From assembly GCF_004005845.1 (NCBI RefSeq), contig NZ_SADE01000002.1, forward strand, positions 421-64,420: a DNA stretch of 64,000 nt. The letters run 5' to 3'. Under the pieces are notes generated by a model, which was not told the DNA's origin, did no database searches, and worked only from the letters and a program-made list of their open reading frames with translations. The DNA is from Hwanghaeella grinnelliae (lineage in GTDB: Bacteria; Pseudomonadota; Alphaproteobacteria; UBA8366; Aestuariispiraceae). The position numbers were made by a program, and so were the translations under genes. Each line of letters starts with the position of its first letter. The stretch's first letter is position 1. This document shows, in pieces, positions 55,880 through 64,000 of this stretch.

Positions 55880-56572
55880 ATGAGCGGTTTGGAGGACTTG
55901 CTGGGGCTGGATGCCCCTTTGGAGGAAAAGTTACGCGCCTATGAGAGCCGACAGCGTGCGGCGGGCTCGAAAACGGCAGCGCTTTACGATGCATTCATTG
56001 CAAGGCTGGACGCCGGTGAGGCGGCGGATACTGCGCCGAAACGCGGGGACTTTTTGCCGCCATTCGCACTGCCCAACGCCGATGGTGAACTCGTCTCATC
56101 CGGCGCATTGCTTCGCGACGGCCCCCTGGTCGTCAGCTTTAACCGCGGCACTTGGTGCTCCTACTGCCTGTTGGAACTCTCCGCCCTCGGCGAAGCCTAT
56201 TCGGAAATTCGGGCGCAGAATGCGTCAATCGTTTCGGTCATGCCCGATCGCGCCGCACGCACCAAGTCGATACAAGAGGCATTCAATCTGCCGTTTCAGA
56301 TCCTGACCGATATCGACAATGGCTACGCACTAACCAGCGGACTGATGATTTCCCTTGGCCCCGAATTGCGGGAACAGATGACCGCGGCTGGAATAGATTT
56401 GGAAGAAAGGCAAGGGAACGATGCCGGGTTCGTACCGATCCCTGCGACCTATATCGTCGCGCAGGATGGGCGGATCGTCGGCGGCGGTGCCGATATCGAT
56501 TTCCGCCGTCGCTTCCCGGTCGCGTCCATTCTGGACGCTTTGCGGATGCTGAACGAGTCTATGGGGGCGTGA
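55880..56572 (+). CDS. Peroxiredoxin-like (AhpC/TSA) protein
   Basis: 230 residues from the ATG at 55880 with GGAGAA upstream; earlier in-frame starts are less likely. Thioredoxin-fold: 'RGDFLPPFALPNADGELVSS', then FNRGTWCSYC with Cys93 and Cys96 (CxxC) where peroxiredoxins have a single peroxidatic Cys preceded by T-x-x. 'ILTDIDNGYALTSGLMISLG' and 'VPIPATYIVAQDGRIV' are typical. Probably a reductase of peroxides or disulfides. Its 3' end overlaps the LysR gene's 3' end by 14 nt. Confidence 0.82.
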   Translation: MSGLEDLLGLDAPLEEKLRAYESRQRAAGSKTAALYDAFIARLDAGEAADTAPKRGDFLPPFALPNADGELVSSGALLRDGPLVVSFNRGTWCSYCLLELSALGEAYSEIRAQNASIVSVMPDRAARTKSIQEAFNLPFQILTDIDNGYALTSGLMISLGPELREQMTAAGIDLEERQGNDAGFVPIPATYIVAQDGRIVGGGADIDFRRRFPVASILDALRMLNESMGA

Positions 56573-57458
56573 CCGAAACAGACCAATCGGCGGACCGCGC
56601 CAATCTGACGAGCCCGGCTGCCGCAGGCGAATATCGGCGGCCCGCCACGGCAAAAAGCGACACCGTGCGCTGAATGTCCAACCCCTCTACCGGCAGCGCC
56701 ACGACCGTCGCGCCGGCATTCTTCACGATACTTTGCGGCGCGAATCCAACGCCGGCCCCTGATGACACGAGGGTTTCAAAGTCCGATTCCCGGTCGGCCG
56801 AATACCCTTCGGACATGGCTACATTCATCCTACGCAGCGCGTCTACGATAGCCTCGCTGCTCTCGCAATGCCTGCGCGTCACAAACACGGCGTCCGAAAG
56901 ATCGCTAGCGGTCACACTGCTTTGCAGGGCCAAGGGCCCGTTTACGGCGAGACAAAGCCGCATATCTTCACTGAATAGCGGCCAGGCATCGATCCGTGAC
57001 CAGATCGACCCGTCCATGGCGGCAAGGGCGAGTTCGACTTCCCCTTCCTCCAACTGTGCCATAACCGAGGAACCGGTGCCGCGCGACAGTTCCAGTTGCA
57101 TGCCCGGATAGGCCTTTGTCAGTTCGCGGATCAGAGGAAGGAGCAATTCCAGAGGTACCGACTCCGACAGGCCGATCCGCAACGGTGCGACATCGCCACG
57201 GCCATAATTTTCGGCTTGTTCCTTTGCCTGCTCAGCGGCTTCTAAGCTTTGTTGAAGGGGCGGCAACATGGCGCGGCCCAAATCGGTCAGATGGGTGCGG
57301 CGGCCCTCCCTTCGAAAAAGCGGCGCGCCCAGCTCTTGTTCCAGTTTTTGAATCGCACGCGTCAACGCTGGCTGGGAGACATTACAGTCTTCCGCCGCGC
57401 GCGTGAAATTAAGTGTCCGGCTCACCGCCAGGAAGTACCGGATTTGATAGAGTTCCAC
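56559..57458 (-). CDS. LysR family regulator
   Basis: 299 residues from a GTG at 57458 giving the family-typical start VELYQIRYFLAVSRTLNFTRAAEDCN; AAGGGGGCAAGG lies just upstream. HTH region continues 'VSQPALTRAIQKLEQELGAPLFRREGRRTHLT'. Effector domain to the end. Divergent from the Rieske oxygenase gene, with a candidate operator between. May control that gene; oxidative-stress role with the convergent peroxiredoxin is less likely. Confidence 0.88.
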   Translation of the reverse strand: MELYQIRYFLAVSRTLNFTRAAEDCNVSQPALTRAIQKLEQELGAPLFRREGRRTHLTDLGRAMLPPLQQSLEAAEQAKEQAENYGRGDVAPLRIGLSESVPLELLLPLIRELTKAYPGMQLELSRGTGSSVMAQLEEGEVELALAAMDGSIWSRIDAWPLFSEDMRLCLAVNGPLALQSSVTASDLSDAVFVTRRHCESSEAIVDALRRMNVAMSEGYSADRESDFETLVSSGAGVGFAPQSIVKNAGATVVALPVEGLDIQRTVSLFAVAGRRYSPAAAGLVRLARSADWSVSVTPP

Positions 57459-57625
57459 CCTTGCCCCCTTGGGATCACAGGTTTGTGAAATCTGCCAGAC
57501 GGAACAGCTCGCGCACAACGACAATTCATACATACCGACACACCGATGCAATCGAGGGTTCGGTATCCAAAGCTAAAAACAGCTATCCACACCGCTTTCC
57601 GGGGTGACAATCAACGACGACTGTA

Positions 57626-57651
57626 TTAATTTAACTAACCACTCAAATTAA
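57626..57651. promoter_or_regulatory. Candidate LysR operator upstream of Rieske gene
   Basis: Perfect 7-bp inverted repeat TTAATTT/AAATTAA separated by 12 nt, in an AT-rich stretch 15 nt before the Rieske start codon. The position overlaps the likely -10 region. Confidence 0.45.
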
Positions 57652-57665
57652 CCTATAGGGCAGTC

Positions 57666-58883
57666 ATGAGCGATATCGATGAACGGCGAGGCGTGCCGGA
57701 AGATTGGGACCGAAGCGGATTGGCGCCGTGGACATATCTGAATGACGAACTGGCGGAACTGGAAAAAGACACTCTGTTCCGGCGGCACTGGCAATTGGCC
57801 TGTCACGTCTCAAACCTGCCCGAACGCGGCTCCTACATTACTTTCGACATTGTCGGCGAACGCGCCATCGTGATGCGGGGCGAGGACGGTGAAATCCGCG
57901 CCTTCCATAATCTATGCCGCCACCGGGGTTCCCGCGTGTTGGATAAGAAGCGGGGCGTCTGCAAGAAGGTTATGATCTGCCCGTTCCATGGATGGGGCTA
58001 CAATTTGGACGGCACATTGCGGTCACCCACCGCACCGGAAAGCCTGCCGAAATTGGACAAACACGAACACGGATTGAAGCCGATTGAGCTGGATATCTGG
58101 ATGGGTTTCGTCTTCCTGCGTTTCCTGCCCGGCGACCAACCGAAGATATCCGAATTGCTGTCCCGGCATGAAAAAGAGGTCGCGCCCTATGGGGCACAGG
58201 ACATGGTGCCTGTCTATGGCGGCTATTGGCGGCAGGAAATGAAGGTGAATTGGAAGGCCGTCCGCGACGTGGACAACGAAGGCTACCATGTACCGATGGC
58301 CCATCCGGGCCTGCACGACCTGTACGGCAAAAATTACTACGACGAGCCGATCATCAATGGCACGAACCGGTCCTTCGGCGAGTTGACCGAAAGCCCCGGC
58401 CATCTATGGAGTGTCCGTCACTACAAGAAGATCCTGCCGGATTTCCCGAACCTGTCCGGCCCGAATAAACGCGCCTGGCTCTATATCGGTATATTCCCCA
58501 ACACGGTGATTTCCTTTTATCCGGAGAGCGCGGCCTTTTATCAGGAATATCCACTTGCATCGGGGCGGACGCTGCAGCGCGGCGCGACTTATCGCTATGC
58601 GGAAGAAAGTCGCGAGATGCGCTTGTCCCGCTATTTGGCCGAACGGATCGACAAACTGACCACGGAAGAAGACACACAGTTGATCGAATGGACCTGCGAG
58701 GCCATGGAATCCAGTGCCTTCGACGGGATCATCTTGTCGGACAGGGAATACGGCGTCCGCGCCTATCACGACAAGCTGCGCGACCTGCTTCCGGTCATGT
58801 CCCTGCCGGAAGCCCCAGCCGCCGGCACCGTCGCGGACACCAATGCCAAAATGGCCGAAGAACGCGCGGTGGCAGCCGAATAG
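57666..58883 (+). CDS. Rieske-type aromatic-ring/N-demethylating oxygenase alpha subunit
   Basis: 405 residues. Rieske 2Fe-2S ligands C84-x-H86 in CRHRG and C105-x2-H108 in CPFHGW. Catalytic mononuclear Fe site in 'DVDNEGYHVPMAHPGLHDL' with His208 and His213. The architecture fits one-polypeptide alpha subunits such as glycine-betaine, stachydrine or carnitine monooxygenases and true ring hydroxylases. No reductase gene is next to it. The nearby sarcosine oxidase makes an N-demethylase attractive but unproven. Divergent LysR gene. Confidence 0.85.
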   Translation: MSDIDERRGVPEDWDRSGLAPWTYLNDELAELEKDTLFRRHWQLACHVSNLPERGSYITFDIVGERAIVMRGEDGEIRAFHNLCRHRGSRVLDKKRGVCKKVMICPFHGWGYNLDGTLRSPTAPESLPKLDKHEHGLKPIELDIWMGFVFLRFLPGDQPKISELLSRHEKEVAPYGAQDMVPVYGGYWRQEMKVNWKAVRDVDNEGYHVPMAHPGLHDLYGKNYYDEPIINGTNRSFGELTESPGHLWSVRHYKKILPDFPNLSGPNKRAWLYIGIFPNTVISFYPESAAFYQEYPLASGRTLQRGATYRYAEESREMRLSRYLAERIDKLTTEEDTQLIEWTCEAMESSAFDGIILSDREYGVRAYHDKLRDLLPVMSLPEAPAAGTVADTNAKMAEERAVAAE

Positions 58884-58895
58884 CGTTTCAAGTTG

Positions 58896-59681
58896 TCAGG
58901 ATAGTGGTTTTGTTGCCCGGAAGTGATGCGGGCAATGCTCGCCGCTATCCAGGACGACCACCATTGCGCGCCAGGTGGCGATCTGGGACACCAAGTCGCT
59001 GGGCGTAATGACAGTTTCAAATTTCGCCCGGTCGATGCGTTCAAGCCGTGCGAGTTCTTCCTTGGCAATCTCCCGATACCAGGGGTTTCTGTTCTTCATT
59101 GAAATATCGATGAAACCCGCAGCTTCCAAGGCGTTTCGATAGCGGTTCGGGGACGCCATGCCGAAACCAAGATCTTCTTCGGCGATATAGTGCGCCATTT
59201 CCGGCGACGGTTCGCCGTCATGGGAAATCAGCCAGTCCGAGGCGACGAACATGCCACCCGGCTTCAAGACGCGGAACGCATCCTTGGTGAGCGTTTCCTT
59301 GTCCGGGATATGGACGATCGAATCCTTGCTGAAAACAATATCGACGGAACCATCCGCCAACGGTATCGGCCCCGGTTCCACCTGTCGTATTTCAATACGG
59401 TCGGCCAAGCCGGCCTCTTCGACCCGCTTGCGTGATACCTCACAAACCGGCGCTTCGACATCCAACCCGATGACCTTGCCCGCGTCGTAATCTCGGACAA
59501 GCGAGACGGTAATACCGCCTGTGCCGCAACCGATATCGACGACCGTCTTGCCGGCCAGGTCAACACCTTCCAACAAACGGGCGACTTCCGCCGGCCCCCC
59601 AGGGGATAGAAACCCCTCGCCCCAAAGCTCCTCAAGGAATGCGACAGCGTCGCTATCGTAGTGAAGTTCCTTCGATTGCAT
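58896..59681 (-). CDS. Class I SAM methyltransferase
   Basis: 261 residues. Motif I VVDIGCGTGGIT at 47-58, 'GLDVEAPV', 'DIVFSKDSIVHIPDKETL', 'LKPGGMFVASDW'. The last two strongly resemble phosphoethanolamine/phosphocholine-type N-methyltransferases (SKDSIxHIxDK). Substrate unknown; an amine or phospho-base is plausible. Convergent with the Rieske gene (12-nt gap). Confidence 0.85.
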   Translation of the reverse strand: MQSKELHYDSDAVAFLEELWGEGFLSPGGPAEVARLLEGVDLAGKTVVDIGCGTGGITVSLVRDYDAGKVIGLDVEAPVCEVSRKRVEEAGLADRIEIRQVEPGPIPLADGSVDIVFSKDSIVHIPDKETLTKDAFRVLKPGGMFVASDWLISHDGEPSPEMAHYIAEEDLGFGMASPNRYRNALEAAGFIDISMKNRNPWYREIAKEELARLERIDRAKFETVITPSDLVSQIATWRAMVVVLDSGEHCPHHFRATKPLS

Positions 59682-59738
59682 TTACATTTTCCCTTTCATT
59701 GCCACCGCGCTTTCCCGGCAAAGAAATCTGGGCATGCG

Positions 59739-60575
59739 TTAGCCGTCGGACACACGCGACAGTTCAAGGTCGCGCTGGCGTTGCTGCCGCATCATGATGA
59801 TCCCGGCAATCGCCACGCCGACAGCGACGACAAGAATGATGATCGTCGCCAGGGCATTGATGTCCGGCCGCAAACCGAGCCGGATTCGGGAATAGATCAG
59901 GATCGGCAGCGTATTAGATCCGGGCCCGGTCACGAAACTCGCGATCACAAGATCGTCCAGCGACAGGGTGAAGGACAGCAGCCAACCCGCCATCATCCCC
60001 GGCGCCAATCGGGGCAAGGTAATATCGGTCAAAACCCGGAATGGCTTGGCGCCAAGATCCTGGGCCGCCTCTTCCAGTGTTTCGCCCATGCCGACCAGCC
60101 GCGACTGAATGATCACAGCGACATAGGCCAATGAGAAGGTGATATGGGCGATCGTGATGGTCGTGAAGCCGCGTTCCGCCGGCCAGCCGATCAAGTCCTG
60201 CATGGTGATGAACAGCATCAACAGCGACAGACCGGTGATGACTTCGGGCATCACCAGGGGTGCTGCCAGCATGCCACTCATCAAGGTTCGACCCTTGAAC
60301 CGCCCGAACCGCACCATGGCCAGGCCGGCGAGTGACCCGAGGATCGTTGCGAAGGTCGCGTTCACAACGCCGATCTTCAAACTGAGCATGACCGCCGACC
60401 ACACTTCGGGGCTTTGGAACAGTTCGACATACCAACGCACCGACCAACCGCCCCAAACAGGCACCAGCTTGGATTTGTTGAATGAATAGATGACCAGCAA
60501 GATCATCGGGACATAGAGGAAGGCCATGCCCAAAACGAGCATCCAGGTCAGGAATGGGGAGCGTCCTTTCGACAT
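59739..60575 (-). CDS. Polyamine ABC transporter permease (PotC/PotI type)
   Basis: 278 residues, six predicted helices. The EAA loop 'ETLEEAAQDLGAKPFRVLTDITLPRLAPG' is at about 165-195. 'LDDLVIASFVTGPGSNTLPILIYS' is the PotC/PotI signature. Start follows the PotB/H-type gene by 2 nt. Fourth gene of the potF-A-B-C operon. Confidence 0.92.
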   Translation of the reverse strand: MSKGRSPFLTWMLVLGMAFLYVPMILLVIYSFNKSKLVPVWGGWSVRWYVELFQSPEVWSAVMLSLKIGVVNATFATILGSLAGLAMVRFGRFKGRTLMSGMLAAPLVMPEVITGLSLLMLFITMQDLIGWPAERGFTTITIAHITFSLAYVAVIIQSRLVGMGETLEEAAQDLGAKPFRVLTDITLPRLAPGMMAGWLLSFTLSLDDLVIASFVTGPGSNTLPILIYSRIRLGLRPDINALATIIILVVAVGVAIAGIIMMRQQRQRDLELSRVSDG

Positions 60576-60577
60576 GG

Positions 60578-61549
60578 TCAGCGCGCCTCCGCTTCCTTGG
60601 CCTGATAGTGCTGATACAGCATCATCGGGGCCACCAACAGAACCAGCAATGCGATCGCGACGGCAGCCGCGACGGGCCAGTCATGGTTGGCGTGGAACTC
60701 ATTGTACAGCAGACGCCCGATCATCAAGACATTCCCGCCGCCCAACAAATCAGGAATAACAAATTCGCCGGTCGCCGGAATGAAGACCAGCAATCCGCCG
60801 GCCACGATGCCCGGCATTGTCAGCGGCAGGGTCACCGTGAAGAAAATCGATGTGGGTTTTGCGCCCAAATCCGCCGCGGCTTCGTTCAGGGTGTTGTCCA
60901 GCTTTTCCATATTTGCGTAAAGCGGCAGTATCATGAAGGGCAGGTAGGTATAGACGATGCCCACATAGACGGCGAATTCGCTATAGAGCATGCGGATCGG
61001 CGTTTCGATCACGCCCAGGTCGATCAATAGATTGTTAATCGTCCCCTGATCGGCAAGCAGTCCCATCCAGGCGTAGACGCGCAACAGGAACGACGTCCAG
61101 AACGGCAGGATGATCATGAACAGCAGCATGTTCTTGGTTGTCGGCGGCGACCGCACAATCCCATAGGCGATCGGATAGCCGATCAACAGGCAGAGTAATG
61201 TCGAAATGCTCGAGATCTTGATCGAGTTCAGATATGTCGTGACGTAAAGGTCGTCCTGGAAAATATAGAGGAAATTGTCGATGACGACCCGTATCGTAAG
61301 GATCCCCTCATCGGTCCATTCGAGGAGCGAGGAGAAGGGCGGACTTGCGATCAAGGCCTCCGCGACGCTGATCTTTGCGACAATCACGAACGGCAGCAGA
61401 AAGAAGATCAGCAGCCAGGAATAGGGCAGAAAGACGACAACGCTCTTCCAGCTCGACTGTATTTTGCGGGAAATCCTGGCGCCGAGCGGCGGGTTCTCCA
61501 GCGCTTTGTCTACTTCCGGCACGGGGCTGTCGCGCATCGTATCGGTCAT
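60578..61549 (-). CDS. Polyamine ABC transporter permease (PotB/PotH type)
   Basis: About 323 residues from the ATG at 61549, which overlaps the ATPase stop by 4 nt. Six helices; EAA loop 'LDNTLNEAAADLGAKPTSIFFTVTLPLTMPG' and 'IPATGEFVIPDLLGGGNVLMIG' typical of PotB/H. Confidence 0.92.
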   Translation of the reverse strand: MTDTMRDSPVPEVDKALENPPLGARISRKIQSSWKSVVVFLPYSWLLIFFLLPFVIVAKISVAEALIASPPFSSLLEWTDEGILTIRVVIDNFLYIFQDDLYVTTYLNSIKISSISTLLCLLIGYPIAYGIVRSPPTTKNMLLFMIILPFWTSFLLRVYAWMGLLADQGTINNLLIDLGVIETPIRMLYSEFAVYVGIVYTYLPFMILPLYANMEKLDNTLNEAAADLGAKPTSIFFTVTLPLTMPGIVAGGLLVFIPATGEFVIPDLLGGGNVLMIGRLLYNEFHANHDWPVAAAVAIALLVLLVAPMMLYQHYQAKEAEAR

Positions 61550-62685
61550 TTTGTCAGCAGGATCGGGCTGGACGCGGACCAGGACAGGTAGACGTCCTCC
61601 TCCCACGTGATTTTATGGGTCCGGTTCTTCGGCCGCACTAGGTTCGGCGCGGTCACATCGACCAGCGTCCCGTTGTCCAAGCGCACCCGATAGATTGAAA
61701 CGTCACCCAGATAGCCGATATCCTCGACGACGCCCTTGGCCTGATTGGGGCCGGCGGCTACCGGCGGCTCTTTGGTCAGCTGAATTTTCTCGGGCCGCAA
61801 TGCGATGAAGACCCGCGCGCCGTTTTGCACCGACATACCATGATCGATCAGGACCGGTCCGGCTTCGGTATCGACCGTGACATGATCTCCCGATTCCTCC
61901 GCGACCCGCCCTTCGAAGATGTTCGTCGATCCGATGAAATCGGCAACGAAGCGGGATTCCGGAAATTCGTAGATTTCAGTCGGCGTGCCGATCTGGGAAA
62001 ATTGTCCTGCATCCATGACCGCGATGCGCGTGGACAGGGTCATCGCTTCTTCCTGATCGTGGGTGACCACAATGAAGGTAATACCGACCTTTTCCTGGAT
62101 GTTCATCAATTCGAACTGGGTCTGCTCACGCAGGCGCTTGTCCAGCGCCCCCAGCGGCTCATCCAGCAGCAACACCTTCGGCTCCTTCACCAAGGCGCGC
62201 GCCAGGGCAACGCGTTGGGACTGCCCGCCGGAGAGTTGATGCGGTTTTCGTTTCTTGAAATCTTGAAGTTCAACGAGCTTAAGGATGTCGTTCACACGGT
62301 CCTCGATCTCGGACTTCGGAACGCCGCTTTGTTTCAAGCCGTAGCCGACATTCTTCTCAACCGTCATATGCGGGAAAAGCGCGTAGCTTTGAAACATCAT
62401 GTTGGTCGGGCGTTCATAGGCCGGAACATTGGCCATTTCCACGCCGTCGATGGAAAACGATCCCGAGGTCGGTTGCTCAAACCCGGCGAGCATTCTAAGC
62501 AAGGTGCTCTTGCCGCAACCGGACCCGCCGAGCAGGCAGAACAGTTCGCCTCTATAGATATCCAAATCGACATTGTTCACAGCGGTGAACGCGCCAAATT
62601 TCTTGGTGATCCCCCGAACCTTGATGAAGGGTTCGGCATCGGGATCCAACCATGGCGAGTCTATATACGCCTGCTGTTCGCTCAT
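61546..62685 (-). CDS. Polyamine ABC transporter ATPase (PotA/PotG type)
   Basis: 379 residues from the ATG at 62685, GGGAGGG upstream. Walker A GGSGCGKST, signature LSGGQSQRVALARAL, Walker B LLLDEPLGALD, switch His in VTHDQEEA, C-terminal TOBE domain from about 285. Separated from the binding protein gene by a hairpin. Confidence 0.94.
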   Translation of the reverse strand: MSEQQAYIDSPWLDPDAEPFIKVRGITKKFGAFTAVNNVDLDIYRGELFCLLGGSGCGKSTLLRMLAGFEQPTSGSFSIDGVEMANVPAYERPTNMMFQSYALFPHMTVEKNVGYGLKQSGVPKSEIEDRVNDILKLVELQDFKKRKPHQLSGGQSQRVALARALVKEPKVLLLDEPLGALDKRLREQTQFELMNIQEKVGITFIVVTHDQEEAMTLSTRIAVMDAGQFSQIGTPTEIYEFPESRFVADFIGSTNIFEGRVAEESGDHVTVDTEAGPVLIDHGMSVQNGARVFIALRPEKIQLTKEPPVAAGPNQAKGVVEDIGYLGDVSIYRVRLDNGTLVDVTAPNLVRPKNRTHKITWEEDVYLSWSASSPILLTK

Positions 62686-62745
62686 GAACCCTCCCACATC
62701 CGGTTATGCATGGATGACCACGTCATGACGAAATTCTAAGGAAAC

Positions 62746-62775
62746 GGCCGGCAACGCTGGTATGCGTCGCCGGCC
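62746..62775 (-). terminator. Stable intercistronic hairpin between potF and potA
   Basis: 12-bp stem (one G.U pair in RNA) with a 6-nt loop, 13 nt after the potF-like stop. No strong T-run, so it more likely protects or attenuates, giving high binding-protein levels relative to the membrane parts. Confidence 0.65.
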
Positions 62776-62787
62776 TGTTTTGACTAC

Positions 62788-63897
62788 CTAGTTTCCGGCC
62801 TTGAAGTCGGTCCAGACACGGGTGCGGGTCCGTTCGATCTTCGGCTTTAAGGGCGTCATCGTATACATCTGTGCAACCGATTCCGGCGGCGGATAGGAGG
62901 CTGGGTTGCCGGTCACGGCGGGATCGATCATGTCGACCGCGTCCTTGTTGGCGGATGCATACCAGGTGAAGTTGGTATCGCCGGCAGCCACGTCAGGCCG
63001 CATCATGTAGTTCAGGAACTTGTGGGCGCCTTCGATATTCTTCGCGTCGGCCGGGATGACCCAACCGTCAACCCAAAGCTGGGCCGCGCCTTCACCCGGC
63101 GGCAGGAAGAAGTCGAGCACGACGCCGGTATTGGCTTCCGCCGCGCCGGACATCGCCAGCAGACCATCCGGCCCCCAGGTCACCGCCACGCAGAATTCCT
63201 TCTGCGGCATGCGCTGATAGGCATAGTTGTCGAAGGTCTTGATGTAGGGACGGATGGCGAGGAGCAATTCTTTCGCCTTCTCGTAATCCGCCGCTTTGTT
63301 CGAATCCGGCTCAAGTCCCAGATAGGCCAGCGCCATGGGGATGACGTCGCCCGGCGAGTCCAGGAAGGAAACGCCGCATTTCGCGATTTCCTTCATATGC
63401 TTCGGATCGAAAATCATATCCAGCGACCCGATCGGCGCATCCGGATAGGTCTCCAGAACCAAATCTTTGTTATAGGTCACGCCATGCGTGCCCCACATAT
63501 AGGGAACGATGTGCTTGTTGTCCGGGTCCCACTTGGCGGCGATTTGATCCATGATTTCCGGCATGGCATGCGACAGATTCGGAATCTTGGATTTGTCGAT
63601 TTCCTGCAGGATGCCTGCCGGGATCAGGCGCGCGATCTGACTGGAGGAATGCGACACGACATCGTAGCCGGATCCGCCGGCGAGAAGTTTGGAATCGATC
63701 GCTTCGACAGAGTCGTAGTTGTCGTAGATGACCTTGATCCCGGTTTCCTTCTCGAAGTTCGCGATCGTCTCTTCGCCGATATACTCGGCCCAGTTGGTGA
63801 CGCGGAGAACGTCTTCCGCATTCGCCGTCCCGGCCAGCGCGGCGACAGCCGCCGCGCCGAGCAAGACGCTTTTGAGAAGTTTTTTGACCTCTAACAT
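62788..63897 (-). CDS. potF: Polyamine-binding periplasmic protein (PotF type)
   Basis: 369 residues, AGGAGA before the ATG. Signal peptide 'LLGAAAVAALAGTANAE', cleavage after NA-E (about 27). Mature part: 'VLRVTNWAEYIGEETIANFEKETGIKVIYDNYDSVE', 'VPYMWGTHGVTYN', 'DSPGDVIPMALAYLG' and 'WVDGWVIPADAKN', all PotF/PotD-like. PotF binds putrescine, PotD spermidine; length and YDNYDS fit PotF. First gene of the operon. Confidence 0.9.
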   Translation of the reverse strand: MLEVKKLLKSVLLGAAAVAALAGTANAEDVLRVTNWAEYIGEETIANFEKETGIKVIYDNYDSVEAIDSKLLAGGSGYDVVSHSSSQIARLIPAGILQEIDKSKIPNLSHAMPEIMDQIAAKWDPDNKHIVPYMWGTHGVTYNKDLVLETYPDAPIGSLDMIFDPKHMKEIAKCGVSFLDSPGDVIPMALAYLGLEPDSNKAADYEKAKELLLAIRPYIKTFDNYAYQRMPQKEFCVAVTWGPDGLLAMSGAAEANTGVVLDFFLPPGEGAAQLWVDGWVIPADAKNIEGAHKFLNYMMRPDVAAGDTNFTWYASANKDAVDMIDPAVTGNPASYPPPESVAQMYTMTPLKPKIERTRTRVWTDFKAGN

Positions 63898-64000
63898 TCA
63901 CATCTCCTGTTCGTATATTTTTTTATGTTGGTTTATTGACGCCCAAAATGAGCTTTTGCACAAGGGGTTCGTTGCACTGCGGCAACGCGTTAACTTTCCC
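63898..64000. promoter_or_regulatory. Upstream region of the pot operon
   Basis: 103 nt with an AT-rich stretch (TTTTTTTATGTTGG) directly before the binding-protein gene; presumed leader or promoter, otherwise nothing recognised. Confidence 0.35.

Overview
The window is a GC-rich chromosomal segment, most likely from a marine or soil heterotrophic alphaproteobacterium of the Rhodospirillales type. This is inferred from gene content (sarcosine oxidase with a GlxA-type regulator, Bad-like acyl-CoA genes, DabAB, PotFGHI, hlyC-linked RTX giant) and codon style, not from a marker gene. No rRNA, tRNA, CRISPR array or intact insertion sequence was found.

Layout. (1) 1-11.5 kb, minus strand: a tight operon of a HlyC-type lysine acyltransferase, an Imm11-type immunity protein, a small AHH-motif (HNH/Endo VII superfamily) nuclease, and a giant RTX protein of at least 3190 codons that runs off the left edge. 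The giant has no ATG/GTG start at its head. Its best-placed start is a CTG overlapping the nuclease stop codon. (2) 12.3-18.2 kb: an unassigned biosynthesis-like locus. An APH-fold kinase converges on a methyltransferase fused to a QueC-like PP-loop/zinc protein; upstream lie a ferritin-like di-iron protein and, divergently, a tandem ATP-grasp ligase. (3) 18.5-27.3 kb, minus strand: an M4 metallopeptidase, a lipoprotein, an S8 subtilase, a vanadium-haloperoxidase/PAP2 protein with a Gly-Val-Thr tail, and a class III cyclase-TPR protein next to a Crp/Fnr regulator. (4) 28.6-31.6 kb: small stress or detoxification proteins (glyoxalase-fold, SnoaL-like, cupin) and an AraC regulator.

(5) 31.6-36.6 kb: dabA-dabB (inorganic carbon uptake) with a divergent LysR regulator. 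(6) 36.7-40.8 kb: a MerR regulator and thiopurine methyltransferase sharing a MerR-style promoter, then a PhnD-like binding protein translationally coupled to a hybrid histidine kinase. (7) 41-43.8 kb: acyl-CoA dehydrogenase, SDR and crotonase resembling the cyclohexanecarboxylate branch (badJ/badH/badK-like). (8) 43.9-50 kb: a GlxA-type regulator divergent from soxBDAG, the four-subunit sarcosine oxidase. (9) 50-54.6 kb: a catabolic operon of acetylpolyamine amidohydrolase, EutB-like dehydratase, EutC-like reductase and class III aminotransferase. (10) 54.9-57.5 kb: two small exported proteins, a peroxiredoxin-like protein and a LysR regulator. (11) 57.6-64 kb: a Rieske oxygenase, a SAM methyltransferase and a polyamine ABC transporter (potF, potA/G, potB/H, potC/I).

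How they fit together. Regions 8, 9 and 11 form a nitrogen-compound catabolism block: sarcosine demethylation, polyamine import and acetylpolyamine or hydroxy-diamine breakdown, possibly with a Rieske N-demethylase feeding sarcosine. Region 1 looks like an antagonism or contact-toxin locus. Region 2 looks like a small-molecule pathway whose product cannot be read from the sequence.
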